A DNA stretch of 64,000 nt from Rosettibacter primus (GTDB lineage Bacteria > Bacteroidota > Ignavibacteria > Ignavibacteriales > Melioribacteraceae): the NCBI RefSeq assembly GCF_036860675.1, contig NZ_JAYKGK010000001.1, forward strand, positions 372,001 through 436,000, written 5' to 3'. Every line of letters starts with the position of its first letter. Position 1 is the stretch's first letter. Made by a program: the position numbers and the translations under genes. Shown here piece after piece: positions 36,666 to 44,887 of the stretch. The notes below the pieces were generated by a model that was not told the DNA's origin, did not search any database, and saw nothing but the letters and a program-made list of their open reading frames with translations.

Positions 36666-38327
36666 TTAATTTTTCATATTACCAAATACAAATATTGCTG
36701 TAGCATTGGCTGTTATTGTTGGTTCATTTGTAATGTAATCGTATCTATCATCTCTATAATATATTTCATCAGTTTGAAATAATAAATATGAATCTTTTTC
36801 TTCAAACTGAATTTTAAAATCATTCAATAATTTTTTAGAAACTGGTCCTGCAGCAAATCCACCAGGCAATTTTTTCTTGAAATATGAAATTTGATGATGA
36901 AAATTTTTAGTGTAATTTTCACCATAACCAAATATAAAACTTATTCCCCATGGATTTCTTCCCATAATAAAATCTCTCTGATATACACCTAAAGTATCAA
37001 AAGTAGAATCTTTAGTTAATCTCTTCCACAATATATTTTGCAGAGTTATGCCAAGCAATGTATTATTGCTTCCCCAATTTAATTGTGTTGCTATTCCAAA
37101 AACATTCTTACTTTTAAACTTATTAAATTCATCAAGATTATTTTTTAAAAATGCAAGATAGCTATTATCATATTTTGCAAGTTTATAATGAACTAAAGGA
37201 TTGATATCTCCCCAGCTCCACCAGAAATTATTTTTTGCTGAATCAGCATAATTAATTGCATCATTGTAATAGTTTTTATTATTCGTAGAAATAAACAATT
37301 CAATAGCTGCGAGTGCTAATTTGCCATTGAAATCACTGTCTATATACATACCTGTGCCACTGCTGTCAATATTCGGTACACTATTTCGGATTGAATAAAA
37401 ATGCTTGGCAGTATTCAAACATTTATCAGCAAATTCATAATACTGAAATTTTTCTTTCCAGATTCTTGATGCAAGAGCTAAGGTTGCAGAATAAATACCA
37501 ATTAAATTTTTTCCTATTCCTAAAAATGCAGGTCTATCAAAAGTATACTTATCATTTTCTGGCATTCTCCATTCAGATTCATGGTCTTTCAAATCCTGAA
37601 CTTGAGTGATAAATTTTTTATCTTCATAATTACATCTCAAAAGCCAATCGAGTCCCACTTTAGCTTCTTCCAGAATATCAGGCAAACCATTTTTATCTTT
37701 ATCGAATCCAAATTTTTGAGAATCGAACTCATAAGAAAACAATAGCATATAGGTAGAAAAAGCTGTAGTGTTCAAAAATTTTATATAATCTCCTGCATCG
37801 TGCCAACCGCCTGTTACATCAATATTTTTGTTAATTTGATTTTTCCCATCAATAATGTTTGTAGCATCGGCAATATGACAGACATCATGTAATAACGGAT
37901 TTGTATAGCCGCATCTTTGAACTTTAAAAAACTCTAACAATGAAGAAGTAATATCATCATAAATATCTTTCCCAATTTTGAACGAATAAGATTTTCTTTT
38001 ATTGATAAGAATTTCAAATTCGCCTTCTGTTCTTAAATTAGAAAAATCAATTTTATAAGTGTATCTAAAATTGCCATAACCATTTGATAATTCTTGCAGA
38101 TAAGTTCTGTAAATTACTTTATCAGAATTTATTTCTTTAATAATTGCTTCTTTGTTATCAAGTTTAGTTTTTGAAATAACAACAGCAGTTTTAATGTCAT
38201 CAGGTAAGAATCCAATTTGATTTAATCGAATATAAAAATCAGTTTCTGCATTAAGTTTATTTGAACAAGTAGGAATTATATCTATCAGAATAATTAATAA
38301 AGAAATTATAATTTTTATGCTCATCAA
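36666..38327 (-). CDS. Glycoside hydrolase family 9 (endoglucanase-type)
   Basis: 553 residues with a hydrophobic N-terminus. An N-terminal Ig-like cellulase domain (~30-120, FYIRLNQIGFLPDDIKTAVV) precedes the (alpha/alpha)6 catalytic domain. GGWHDAGDYIKF holds the catalytic base pair D177/D180, and the general acid is E535 in DYITNEPTITANA. GRNPWGISFIFGYG and the histidine block FHHQISYF are also family-typical. Predicted to cleave beta-1,4-glucan or related polymers outside the cytoplasm. It is first in the leftward run that contains the polysaccharide synthase, 137 bases from the KaiC-like gene. It could trim the exported polymer as BcsZ (GH8) does in cellulose operons, or be an independent cellulase. 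Confidence 0.88.
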   Translation of the reverse strand: MMSIKIIISLLIILIDIIPTCSNKLNAETDFYIRLNQIGFLPDDIKTAVVISKTKLDNKEAIIKEINSDKVIYRTYLQELSNGYGNFRYTYKIDFSNLRTEGEFEILINKRKSYSFKIGKDIYDDITSSLLEFFKVQRCGYTNPLLHDVCHIADATNIIDGKNQINKNIDVTGGWHDAGDYIKFLNTTAFSTYMLLFSYEFDSQKFGFDKDKNGLPDILEEAKVGLDWLLRCNYEDKKFITQVQDLKDHESEWRMPENDKYTFDRPAFLGIGKNLIGIYSATLALASRIWKEKFQYYEFADKCLNTAKHFYSIRNSVPNIDSSGTGMYIDSDFNGKLALAAIELFISTNNKNYYNDAINYADSAKNNFWWSWGDINPLVHYKLAKYDNSYLAFLKNNLDEFNKFKSKNVFGIATQLNWGSNNTLLGITLQNILWKRLTKDSTFDTLGVYQRDFIMGRNPWGISFIFGYGENYTKNFHHQISYFKKKLPGGFAAGPVSKKLLNDFKIQFEEKDSYLLFQTDEIYYRDDRYDYITNEPTITANATAIFVFGNMKN

Positions 38328-38456
38328 GTTCTTTAATTTTTTTCATTACTAAAATAAATGTTTTATATGAAAGATAGACGGAAATTTAATTTTATAATCT
38401 GATAATTATAAAATGAAGATTAATAAATAATAATTTTCATTTGCTAAAAAATTTAG

Positions 38457-39107
38457 TTAAATGTTGGATTCCACAACATCATTTTTTTCTTTTGCTGTAA
38501 AATTTGTACCAAAAACATAATCCCAGGTTGGTTGGCTTACGCCAAAACCTTTAGTTGAATCTTTGTAATGATGTTTCATATGATGATTTTTTATTGCCAA
38601 CCATAATTTATTATGCATATTGAAATGATGAACTGCATAATGTGTCATATCATAAAATAAATAACCAACTAAGAAACCTGCAAAGAATGGATTAACATTT
38701 TTTTCTCCGAGAAGATTAACAAATAAAATAAAAAATAATGCGGCAAGTGGCAGACTCACAGACGGAGGCATCACAAGTCTTTTTGAATCTTTAGGATAAT
38801 CGTGATGAACACCATGTATAATAAAATGTATTCTTTTACCCCATGCACTTTTGGGTTGATAGTGAAATACAAATCGATGAAGTGTATATTCAGTAAATGT
38901 CCAAATAACTATACCAATGATAAACCATTTGGCAAATTCATAAAATGATAATGAATAGATAAAAAAAGTTCTATAAGAGAAATATAAAACTACAGGGACA
39001 TAAATCCACAATGGCACAGACCAATGAACTCTTGAAAGAGCTTCGAGAATATCATTTTCAAACATACGAACAGTTTCATCTTTATTTGAAATGTAATTTT
39101 TTGGCAT
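38457..39107 (-). CDS. Fatty acid hydroxylase / sterol desaturase superfamily protein
   Basis: Integral-membrane di-iron oxygenase of 216 residues from ATG 39107. That start is chosen over ATG 39119 because GGAGGG lies between the two, six bases before 39107. Histidine boxes are visible: HRFVFHY, IHGVHHDYP, HYAVHHFNMHNKLW and KNHHMKHHYKD, together ligating the iron pair. The pattern matches the fatty-acid 2-hydroxylase group, so a likely role is hydroxylation of the acyl chains of sphingolipids or lipid A, which needs oxygen. Several membrane segments. Single gene, separated by a terminator from the T9SS genes upstream. Confidence 0.85.
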   Translation of the reverse strand: MPKNYISNKDETVRMFENDILEALSRVHWSVPLWIYVPVVLYFSYRTFFIYSLSFYEFAKWFIIGIVIWTFTEYTLHRFVFHYQPKSAWGKRIHFIIHGVHHDYPKDSKRLVMPPSVSLPLAALFFILFVNLLGEKNVNPFFAGFLVGYLFYDMTHYAVHHFNMHNKLWLAIKNHHMKHHYKDSTKGFGVSQPTWDYVFGTNFTAKEKNDVVESNI

Positions 39108-39202
39108 AATACCCTCCATTATAATTTCATCTAAATAACAATTAAAAATATCATAGAATTCAATTTTGTTGTCATATATAAAAATGAGTTTGATAATAAA
39201 AG

Positions 39203-39231
39203 AAAAGGCTGCGTAAAGTGCACAGCCTTTT
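39203..39231 (-). terminator. Intrinsic terminator of the T9SS/mini-protein operon
   Basis: Perfect 9-base stem AAAAGGCTG / CAGCCTTTT with an 11-base loop. On the minus strand it is followed by CTTTTATT. It lies 28 bases after the 30-codon peptide gene that ends at 39259. Confidence 0.7.
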
Positions 39232-39258
39232 CAAAAAATATTCATATCAAATTATATA

Positions 39259-39351
39259 TTATGAAAAATATGTTATATAACATGCATAAAGAGCAAAGCT
39301 TATAACACCCAGAAAAAATAATATACTTAAAGAAAAGATAAATTTATTCAA
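39259..39351 (-). CDS. 30-residue membrane mini-protein, intact copy
   Basis: Starts at TTG 39351 with AAGGAG seven bases upstream and stops at TAA 39261-39259. The 30 residues comprise a short polar start (MNKF) and one hydrophobic stretch with the pattern LFFL-x-VI-xx-ALYAC-xx-TYFS at the C-terminus. It lies 16 bases after the stop of the large T9SS-secreted protein gene at 39368. A frameshifted sister with the same pattern follows the neighbouring T9SS gene (41938-42031). Conservation of 15 of the last 20 residues, the ribosome binding site and the repeated position argue that it is a real gene. I recognise no known family. It could be a membrane partner in secretion of the upstream protein or an independent small membrane peptide. 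Confidence 0.7.
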   Translation of the reverse strand: MNKFIFSLSILFFLGVISFALYACYITYFS

Positions 39352-39367
39352 GTTTATCTCCTTTTCT

Positions 39368-41872
39368 TTATTTCATTAATATCATTTTTTTAGACGCTAT
39401 AAAATTATTAGCAACAATTTTATATATATAAATTCCACTTGTTACTTGATTACCTGAATTATCTGTTCCATCCCATTTAACGGAGTATTCACCTGTATTT
39501 TGATTTTCTGAAATTAGTGTTTTAATTTCTCTTCCAAGTATATCATAAATTTTCAATGTAACAAAAGAGTTATGGGGTAATGTATATTTTATCATTGTAG
39601 ATGGATTAAATGGGTTGGGATAATTTTGTCCAAGAGAATATTCTCTTATGATATCTATATTTTCACTGACTTCGGTAATAGCCTCAATAATAAATTCACT
39701 TTTATATGAATAATCAGATTTCTCCCCATTATTCGTTTTTGATTGAACTCTCCAGTAATATTTCCCAGGTTTAAGTCCTTCAAATGTATAATTTGTTGAA
39801 TGAATATTTCTTATAATCAACGGATTAGTTAAATTTTCATTTGTAGATAATTCTAAATCAAATTTTAGTGGAGAAGCACTTTGAGCAGGCAGTATCCACG
39901 ATAAGCATACATTAGAAGAATTTAATTCAGTTCCATAAATTGGATTGGCAGGCAACACTACAACTGGTAAGGCTCCCGGAGAAACAGTGAACTGCGCTAC
40001 TGATGAATAATTAGAAATGTTCGACGGATTTGAAGCTAATCTAGAACGCACCTGCCAGTAGTATGTTGTACCGGGTGTTAAGCCTGTTAAATTATATTGA
40101 TTAGTAATAAGCCAACCTGATTGACCACCTAATGGTGCTGATGTATTCACAAGAACACCAGAGCTTAATGTTGGATCTGAAGACCATATTACCTGATACT
40201 CTAATTGACTTGAAGAATTAGCTACCCATTGTAATGTAGGACTTTGAGTGTAAACAACAATTGAAGAAGTTGGATAAGTAGGAGTCGGAATTACTGGATA
40301 ATTACCAGATGTTATTACTGCATTAGCATCAACATCAAATGATTGAGTATACCAGGTTCCGCCACCATTTATTCTAACACGCCACCAGTATGTCGTTCCA
40401 GCCGTTAGAGGACTTGTAGTAAATTCATAACCTGAAATCCCTGTTTGATTAATTAATATAGGAGCTGTAAAACCTGCATCATCATCCACCTGCAAATCAA
40501 ATGTTACATTAGGTATATGTATACTAAGGAACCAATATAGTGTTGGCGTCAGAGTATATACGATTGTACCTGTTGTTGGATATGTCTGATAAACGGGAAC
40601 ATTAGCAATTGAAGCATAATAAATTGCAAAACTTTCTTCTGTACTTGTTGTATATGACGTAAAATTAATATCCTGAGAAACATCAATTACATAATAATAA
40701 GTAGTTGCTAAATTGAATCCAGATAAAACAATATAATTATTTAACGTTGGTATACTTGTATTTGTATATGGTCCACCTGATGATGTTCCCCATCTTACTC
40801 TGCAATAATTAGGTGCATTATTGTAATTATTATTCAAAGTCCAGTAAATCGTTGGATATATTGTATAAATAATAGTTCCATTAGTTGGATACAGTGGAAT
40901 TGCAGTTGGTGGCCCTGGTATAATAAATGTCCAAACAGATGAAATACTTACAAGTGTATTATTATTTGTGTATGATTTTACTCTCCAGTAATAAGTTCCT
41001 GCAGGTAATGAACTAATTGTAAACTGAAAATTATAATCTGTTTGAGTACTTAACGGAGTTGGGAAACCAGAAACCGGGCTTGAAAAATTAGGATTATCAT
41101 CAACTTCAACTGAATATTTTAATCCTTGATATGGTGCCAACCATTCAAATTTTATAACATTACCATTTATAATTGTAGCATCTATAGGACTCTGTAAAAT
41201 AGGTTTCCCTTGTGGTATTGTGCTGAATTTTGCTACACCTACAGACTGTTGCAATCCTAATGTAGCTGTTATTCTCCAATAATAAATTGTTCCATTATCC
41301 AATGCATCAATGTCACTTAGATTGAAGGGAGAAGTTACTGTTTGTGGTCCAAATACAATATTTGTAAATGCTAAGTCTGTAGCAATTTCAATAGTAAATG
41401 TTGGAGTACCGACACCTGACCAGTTCCATGTAAAAGTTGGTGTTATTGAAATTCCTGATGAATTATTCGCCGGAGCTAATAATGCAGGATTAGGCATAGT
41501 AATGGTTGTAAATGAATAATAATTTGGAGGAGTTGCTGGTTCGATTACATTTGAACCATCTACATCATAAATTCTCCAGTAATATGTAGTGTTATAATCT
41601 AAACTTGGCTGCCCCAATAACGAATTTATTAAATCTACTGCATTAAATGTATAACTTGTATTCCCATTTGATAGGTTAACATCTAAAACTAAATCTCCAG
41701 GATTAAATACATTCGTTGTTGACACTTGTAAATGGGTTGTTGGTGGAACAGTTACAGAATTAAAAGAAAAATTTGGTGTAACTGATATCCCCGTTGAACT
41801 ATTAACTGGACTTTCTGCAAATATCAATAAGGTATTTGTAATAAAATATATAACTAATACAATTTTTTTCAT
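39368..41872 (-). CDS. T9SS-secreted FN3-repeat surface protein (paralogue B)
   Basis: 834 residues. A signal peptide (~1-19, ending LLIFAES) starts the protein. Multiple fibronectin type III-like repeats of about 90 residues follow, each with a TTYYWR or TYYWQVRS motif near its end. The C-terminus (~745-834) is a type IX secretion sorting domain: YPNPFNPSTMIKYTLP, VTLKIYDILGREIKTLI, SGIYIYKI, KKMILMK. It should be exported through the outer membrane and attached to the surface or released. Paralogous to the protein at 42051, with the same layout. GAGGGTGG precedes the ATG. No catalytic motif is seen; a structural or adhesive role is likely. Confidence 0.88.
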   Translation of the reverse strand: MKKIVLVIYFITNTLLIFAESPVNSSTGISVTPNFSFNSVTVPPTTHLQVSTTNVFNPGDLVLDVNLSNGNTSYTFNAVDLINSLLGQPSLDYNTTYYWRIYDVDGSNVIEPATPPNYYSFTTITMPNPALLAPANNSSGISITPTFTWNWSGVGTPTFTIEIATDLAFTNIVFGPQTVTSPFNLSDIDALDNGTIYYWRITATLGLQQSVGVAKFSTIPQGKPILQSPIDATIINGNVIKFEWLAPYQGLKYSVEVDDNPNFSSPVSGFPTPLSTQTDYNFQFTISSLPAGTYYWRVKSYTNNNTLVSISSVWTFIIPGPPTAIPLYPTNGTIIYTIYPTIYWTLNNNYNNAPNYCRVRWGTSSGGPYTNTSIPTLNNYIVLSGFNLATTYYYVIDVSQDINFTSYTTSTEESFAIYYASIANVPVYQTYPTTGTIVYTLTPTLYWFLSIHIPNVTFDLQVDDDAGFTAPILINQTGISGYEFTTSPLTAGTTYWWRVRINGGGTWYTQSFDVDANAVITSGNYPVIPTPTYPTSSIVVYTQSPTLQWVANSSSQLEYQVIWSSDPTLSSGVLVNTSAPLGGQSGWLITNQYNLTGLTPGTTYYWQVRSRLASNPSNISNYSSVAQFTVSPGALPVVVLPANPIYGTELNSSNVCLSWILPAQSASPLKFDLELSTNENLTNPLIIRNIHSTNYTFEGLKPGKYYWRVQSKTNNGEKSDYSYKSEFIIEAITEVSENIDIIREYSLGQNYPNPFNPSTMIKYTLPHNSFVTLKIYDILGREIKTLISENQNTGEYSVKWDGTDNSGNQVTSGIYIYKIVANNFIASKKMILMK

Positions 41873-41903
41873 TTGCCACCCTCATAATTAAATTTACATT
41901 ATT

Positions 41904-41926
41904 GGGGTATCAAAACTTGATACCCC
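41904..41926. repeat. Strong hairpin in the leader of paralogue B
   Basis: Perfect 10-base stem GGGGTATCAA / TTGATACCCC with a 3-base loop, followed by TTTT on the plus strand. On the minus strand, where both neighbouring genes are read, the following bases are AATAATG, so it is not a classical terminator there. It lies between the frameshifted mini-protein gene and the start of the next T9SS gene and may stabilise or separate mRNA segments. Confidence 0.5.
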
Positions 41927-41937
41927 TTTTGATTCTT

Positions 41938-42031
41938 TTATGAAAAATATGTTACATGGCAAGCATAGAGAGCTAATCCAATTACTGCCAGAAAGAATAA
42001 AAGCATTAATGAAGCTGCTAATTTTTTCATA
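41938..42031 (-). pseudogene. Frameshifted copy of the 30-residue membrane mini-protein
   Basis: ATG at 42031 with GAGG nine bases upstream opens MKKLAASLML. The C-terminal half that matches the intact copy (LFFL-x-VI-xx-ALYAC-xx-TYFS) is in the next frame and ends at TAA 41940-41938. The segment is 94 bases, one more than the 93 of the intact gene. The extra base lies in or beside the run of five A (plus strand) at 41999-42003. Removing one restores a 30-residue protein. This may be a true decay, an assembly error in a homopolymer, or slippage. It lies 19 bases after the stop of the T9SS gene at 42051. Confidence 0.6.
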
Positions 42032-42050
42032 TCAACCTCACTCTCTATGC

Positions 42051-44252
42051 TTATTTAATTAATAACATTTTCTTAGCAGCTGAAAATTTTCCGGAATTTA
42101 ACTTATAGATATATAAACCAGATGTAACTTTTCTTCCAAAATTATCATCTCCATTCCACTGCACTTCGTAAGTTCCTTTTGAATACTCGTTATTTATTAA
42201 TGTTTTAATTTCATTTCCTAAGATATCATAAATCTTTAATGTTACAATCCCATTTTCCGGTAATGTAAATTTAATCATAGTAGAAGGGTTAAATGGATTT
42301 GGATAATTCTGGTACAGTTCAAATTGATTAGGAAGTGATACATCTGAAACACTTACAACACTTCCAGTGCTAAATACTGCAGGAGCAGAATAATCAGATA
42401 CTTCTCCTTTATCAGTTTTCGATGCAACTCTCCAATAATAAACTTTATTTTTTTCCAAACCTTCCAGTGTAACACTATTTGTTGTTAAACTTGAAATCTT
42501 AGTTGCATTAATAAATTGTTTATTATCTGCATATTCAAAGTCATATGTTAATTTACTTTCACTTGGGGCGGGAATAATCCAGGATACAGTAACATTAGTA
42601 GAATTAATTGGATAGCCATTAATTGGACTTCCTGCTAAAGGCACAACGCTCGAGGCCCCTGGTGATACAGTAAAATATCCTAGTGACGACCAAGCAGATT
42701 CTGTTAAAGATGGAAGTTCTCTCGCTTTGACCTGCCAATAGTATGTTGCTCCTGGTGTTAAACCTGTTAAAACAAAAGATGTACCATTTATCCATGGTGT
42801 TGAAGCTATAGGAACGATTGGATTATCTAAAACCCCATTAGTTGTTGAAGGGTCTGTAGAATAAATTACTTTAAACTGCAATGGATTAGAGTGTATTAAT
42901 GACCACATTAATGTTGGATTTGTTACAAACACTACAGAACCCGAAATTGGATTTGTTAAAGTTGGAACAGGGACAGTTGCAGTATTATTTACTGAAGTTG
43001 GGTATACAAAACTTGCTGGTGTTGATGGTGTCCCAAAACTATTTAAAGCAAAACCCCCACTTACTCGCCAGTAATAGGTTCCACCTAATGTTGGATTAAG
43101 TGTGGTTAAATCTGATGCAGTTAATGTATATGAAGTTGATGGAATATTATTTACTGTTAAGTCTACACTTCCAAAATTTGGGTCATCATCTATCTCTAAT
43201 CTAAAATATAACAATGGAGCATAAACATTAGTATACCAATAAAATGTCGGTTGAGCATCAACGGTTGCTCCTAAAATTGGATAACTTGGGTAACAAACCA
43301 AAAATGTTTGATTGCCATATACAACAAAATTTTGTTCATCAGAGTAAGCTGATTCGTTAGTACCGTCACAAGATGCTACTTTCCAATAATATGTTTGTCC
43401 TGCTGTTAAAGCAAATGGAATAGTTGTAAACCAGTTTGGATTGCCTGTATCAAAATAACCTTCTGTAGCATTTGTAGTGCCTAAGCCGACAGTATATGAG
43501 CCTGAAGTAGTACTATATTTTACTCTATAGCTTGTTACTTTCGCATTATAACCTAATAAATACCAATATAAATTTGGTGGATTATTATAAATGCTAATTC
43601 CATTTATAGGATAAGATGCAACTGGTTTAGGCAATCCTGCAATACTAAATTTCCATACATTGGAATAATTTATAATTACTCCGCCCAAAGTTTTGGAGGT
43701 TACTCTCCACCAATAATCAGTACCGGTATTAAATATTGAGGTATTAAGAGTAACTGATGTATTAGTTGTGGTAGTAGTAGCTGCAGGTACAAGATTCAAC
43801 ATATCAGAAGTCGTTGAAACTTCTAAAGTATATTGTATCCCTGTAGTTCCGGAATACCAAGCAAATATTATTGTTTGATCACCAATGACTGCAGAGTTTA
43901 GAGGATTTGTTAAATAAGGAACTGCTGGTTGAATTGTAGTAAAACTCCATGGTGTCGCTGGATACCATGTGGTTCCTCCATCATCACTAACTTGCCAGTA
44001 ATAAGTAACTGAGTTAGTTAAAGGTACTGTATTTGTAAATGAATTAGCTGCAGGAGAAATTGTATAGACAGTAGGTGAACTCATACCTACATTAATATCG
44101 AATCTAATTCGATTTGCAGTTGAGCCCCATGTCCAGGAAAAATTATGAACCACACCAACTCCAACCGCTCCGTCAGCTGGGTCAGGGTTAGTTGGTTGCG
44201 CAATAATTAAACTACTAAATAAAAAAAGAAATACAATAAATAAATTTTTCAT
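42051..44252 (-). CDS. T9SS-secreted FN3-repeat surface protein (paralogue A)
   Basis: 733 residues. The signal peptide ends near residue 19 (LIIAQP). FN3-like repeats carry the recurring TYYWQV/TYYWRV segments. The C-terminal T9SS sorting domain (~645-733) has YPNPFNPSTMIKFTLP, VTLKIYDILGNEIKTLI, GLYIYKL and AAKKMLLIK, near-identical to that of the paralogue at 39368. A strong AAAGGAGGGT ribosome binding site precedes the ATG and is part of a possible RNA hairpin. It is first in the run A - mini-protein - B - mini-protein. Upstream, the 635-base intergenic region contains a Crp/Fnr-like dyad. Surface adhesion or matrix function is inferred from the domains only. Confidence 0.88.
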   Translation of the reverse strand: MKNLFIVFLFLFSSLIIAQPTNPDPADGAVGVGVVHNFSWTWGSTANRIRFDINVGMSSPTVYTISPAANSFTNTVPLTNSVTYYWQVSDDGGTTWYPATPWSFTTIQPAVPYLTNPLNSAVIGDQTIIFAWYSGTTGIQYTLEVSTTSDMLNLVPAATTTTTNTSVTLNTSIFNTGTDYWWRVTSKTLGGVIINYSNVWKFSIAGLPKPVASYPINGISIYNNPPNLYWYLLGYNAKVTSYRVKYSTTSGSYTVGLGTTNATEGYFDTGNPNWFTTIPFALTAGQTYYWKVASCDGTNESAYSDEQNFVVYGNQTFLVCYPSYPILGATVDAQPTFYWYTNVYAPLLYFRLEIDDDPNFGSVDLTVNNIPSTSYTLTASDLTTLNPTLGGTYYWRVSGGFALNSFGTPSTPASFVYPTSVNNTATVPVPTLTNPISGSVVFVTNPTLMWSLIHSNPLQFKVIYSTDPSTTNGVLDNPIVPIASTPWINGTSFVLTGLTPGATYYWQVKARELPSLTESAWSSLGYFTVSPGASSVVPLAGSPINGYPINSTNVTVSWIIPAPSESKLTYDFEYADNKQFINATKISSLTTNSVTLEGLEKNKVYYWRVASKTDKGEVSDYSAPAVFSTGSVVSVSDVSLPNQFELYQNYPNPFNPSTMIKFTLPENGIVTLKIYDILGNEIKTLINNEYSKGTYEVQWNGDDNFGRKVTSGLYIYKLNSGKFSAAKKMLLIK

Positions 44253-44254
44253 AC

Positions 44255-44284
44255 ACCCTCCTTTCGGGTTTATTCATTAAACTC
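44255..44284 (-). promoter_or_regulatory. Alternative leader hairpins around the paralogue A ribosome binding site
   Basis: In the minus-strand leader, GAGTTTA can pair with TAAACCC (44284-44278 with 44272-44266, one mismatch). Alternatively, ACCC can pair with GGGT (44269-44266 with 44258-44255), enclosing the GAAAGGA part of the ribosome binding site. The two share the ACCC segment, so they exclude each other. The second stem is only four base pairs, so this is tentative. Confidence 0.25.
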
Positions 44285-44577
44285 GGCTGGCTCTTATTTA
44301 TGTTAAAGAGGAAAAATAGGAATAATCAATTAATTAGTTATTTGATTTGATTCTGCACGCAAGATAACTTCTGCTATGACAAATGTCAAGAAAATAATTT
44401 TTAGAAAAAGATAATAAAGTATTAAATATTTCTCTAATCAATAATAAAAAAAGCAATTATCTTTACTAATAGAGATTATCACTGGACATTCAGCCTGAAG
44501 TTAATTGAGATTATTCTCATAATTATTAATAGATGCGACAAAAAAAGACTTTATTGGAAACAATACCCGAATAATTT

Positions 44578-44601
44578 AATATGTAATTGATGTTACATAT
44601 T
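44578..44601. promoter_or_regulatory. Crp/Fnr-type palindrome (TGTAA-N6-TTACA)
   Basis: Perfect 9-base inverted repeat AATATGTAA / TTACATATT around TTGATG. The core TGTAA-N6-TTACA has the geometry of Crp/Fnr-family operators. It lies about 330 bases upstream of the T9SS paralogue A start and 287 bases beyond the stop of the chemoreceptor gene. Confidence 0.35.
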
Positions 44602-44887
44602 GTAAGGGAAAATTAATCTCTAACTCATGGATGTATAAATTTTGTAATGTTAATTTTATAACAAAAATTTTCGCTTGCAGAATTTTAATGATACTATTAA
44701 AGTTAAGTTTTATAACTCATTTAAATGTTTTTATAATTAATATCCGCTAAATTTTCATACCTAAGAAAATAATTATTGATATCTTTTCTATAAGACTATT
44801 CCGATAAATATTGCAATAAACTTAGATATATATTTTTCGCAGATAATTTATTTAAAGTCATTACGACTAATTTTAGACCTAACAATT

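Larger units (their letters stand above)
44253..44887. other. 635-base intergenic region upstream of the T9SS module
   Basis: Contains the leader hairpins (44255-44284) and a dyad (44578-44601). I find no ORF with a credible start, no tRNA-like or riboswitch structure I can name, and no TAnnTTTG box on the minus strand. The unusual length suggests a regulated promoter for the T9SS module. Confidence 0.45.

Noticed and set aside
39203..39231. Third member of the GAGGYTGTYTAAAAA repeat family
   Set aside because: It shares only the GGCTG stem sequence; the short loop and T tract make it an ordinary intrinsic terminator.
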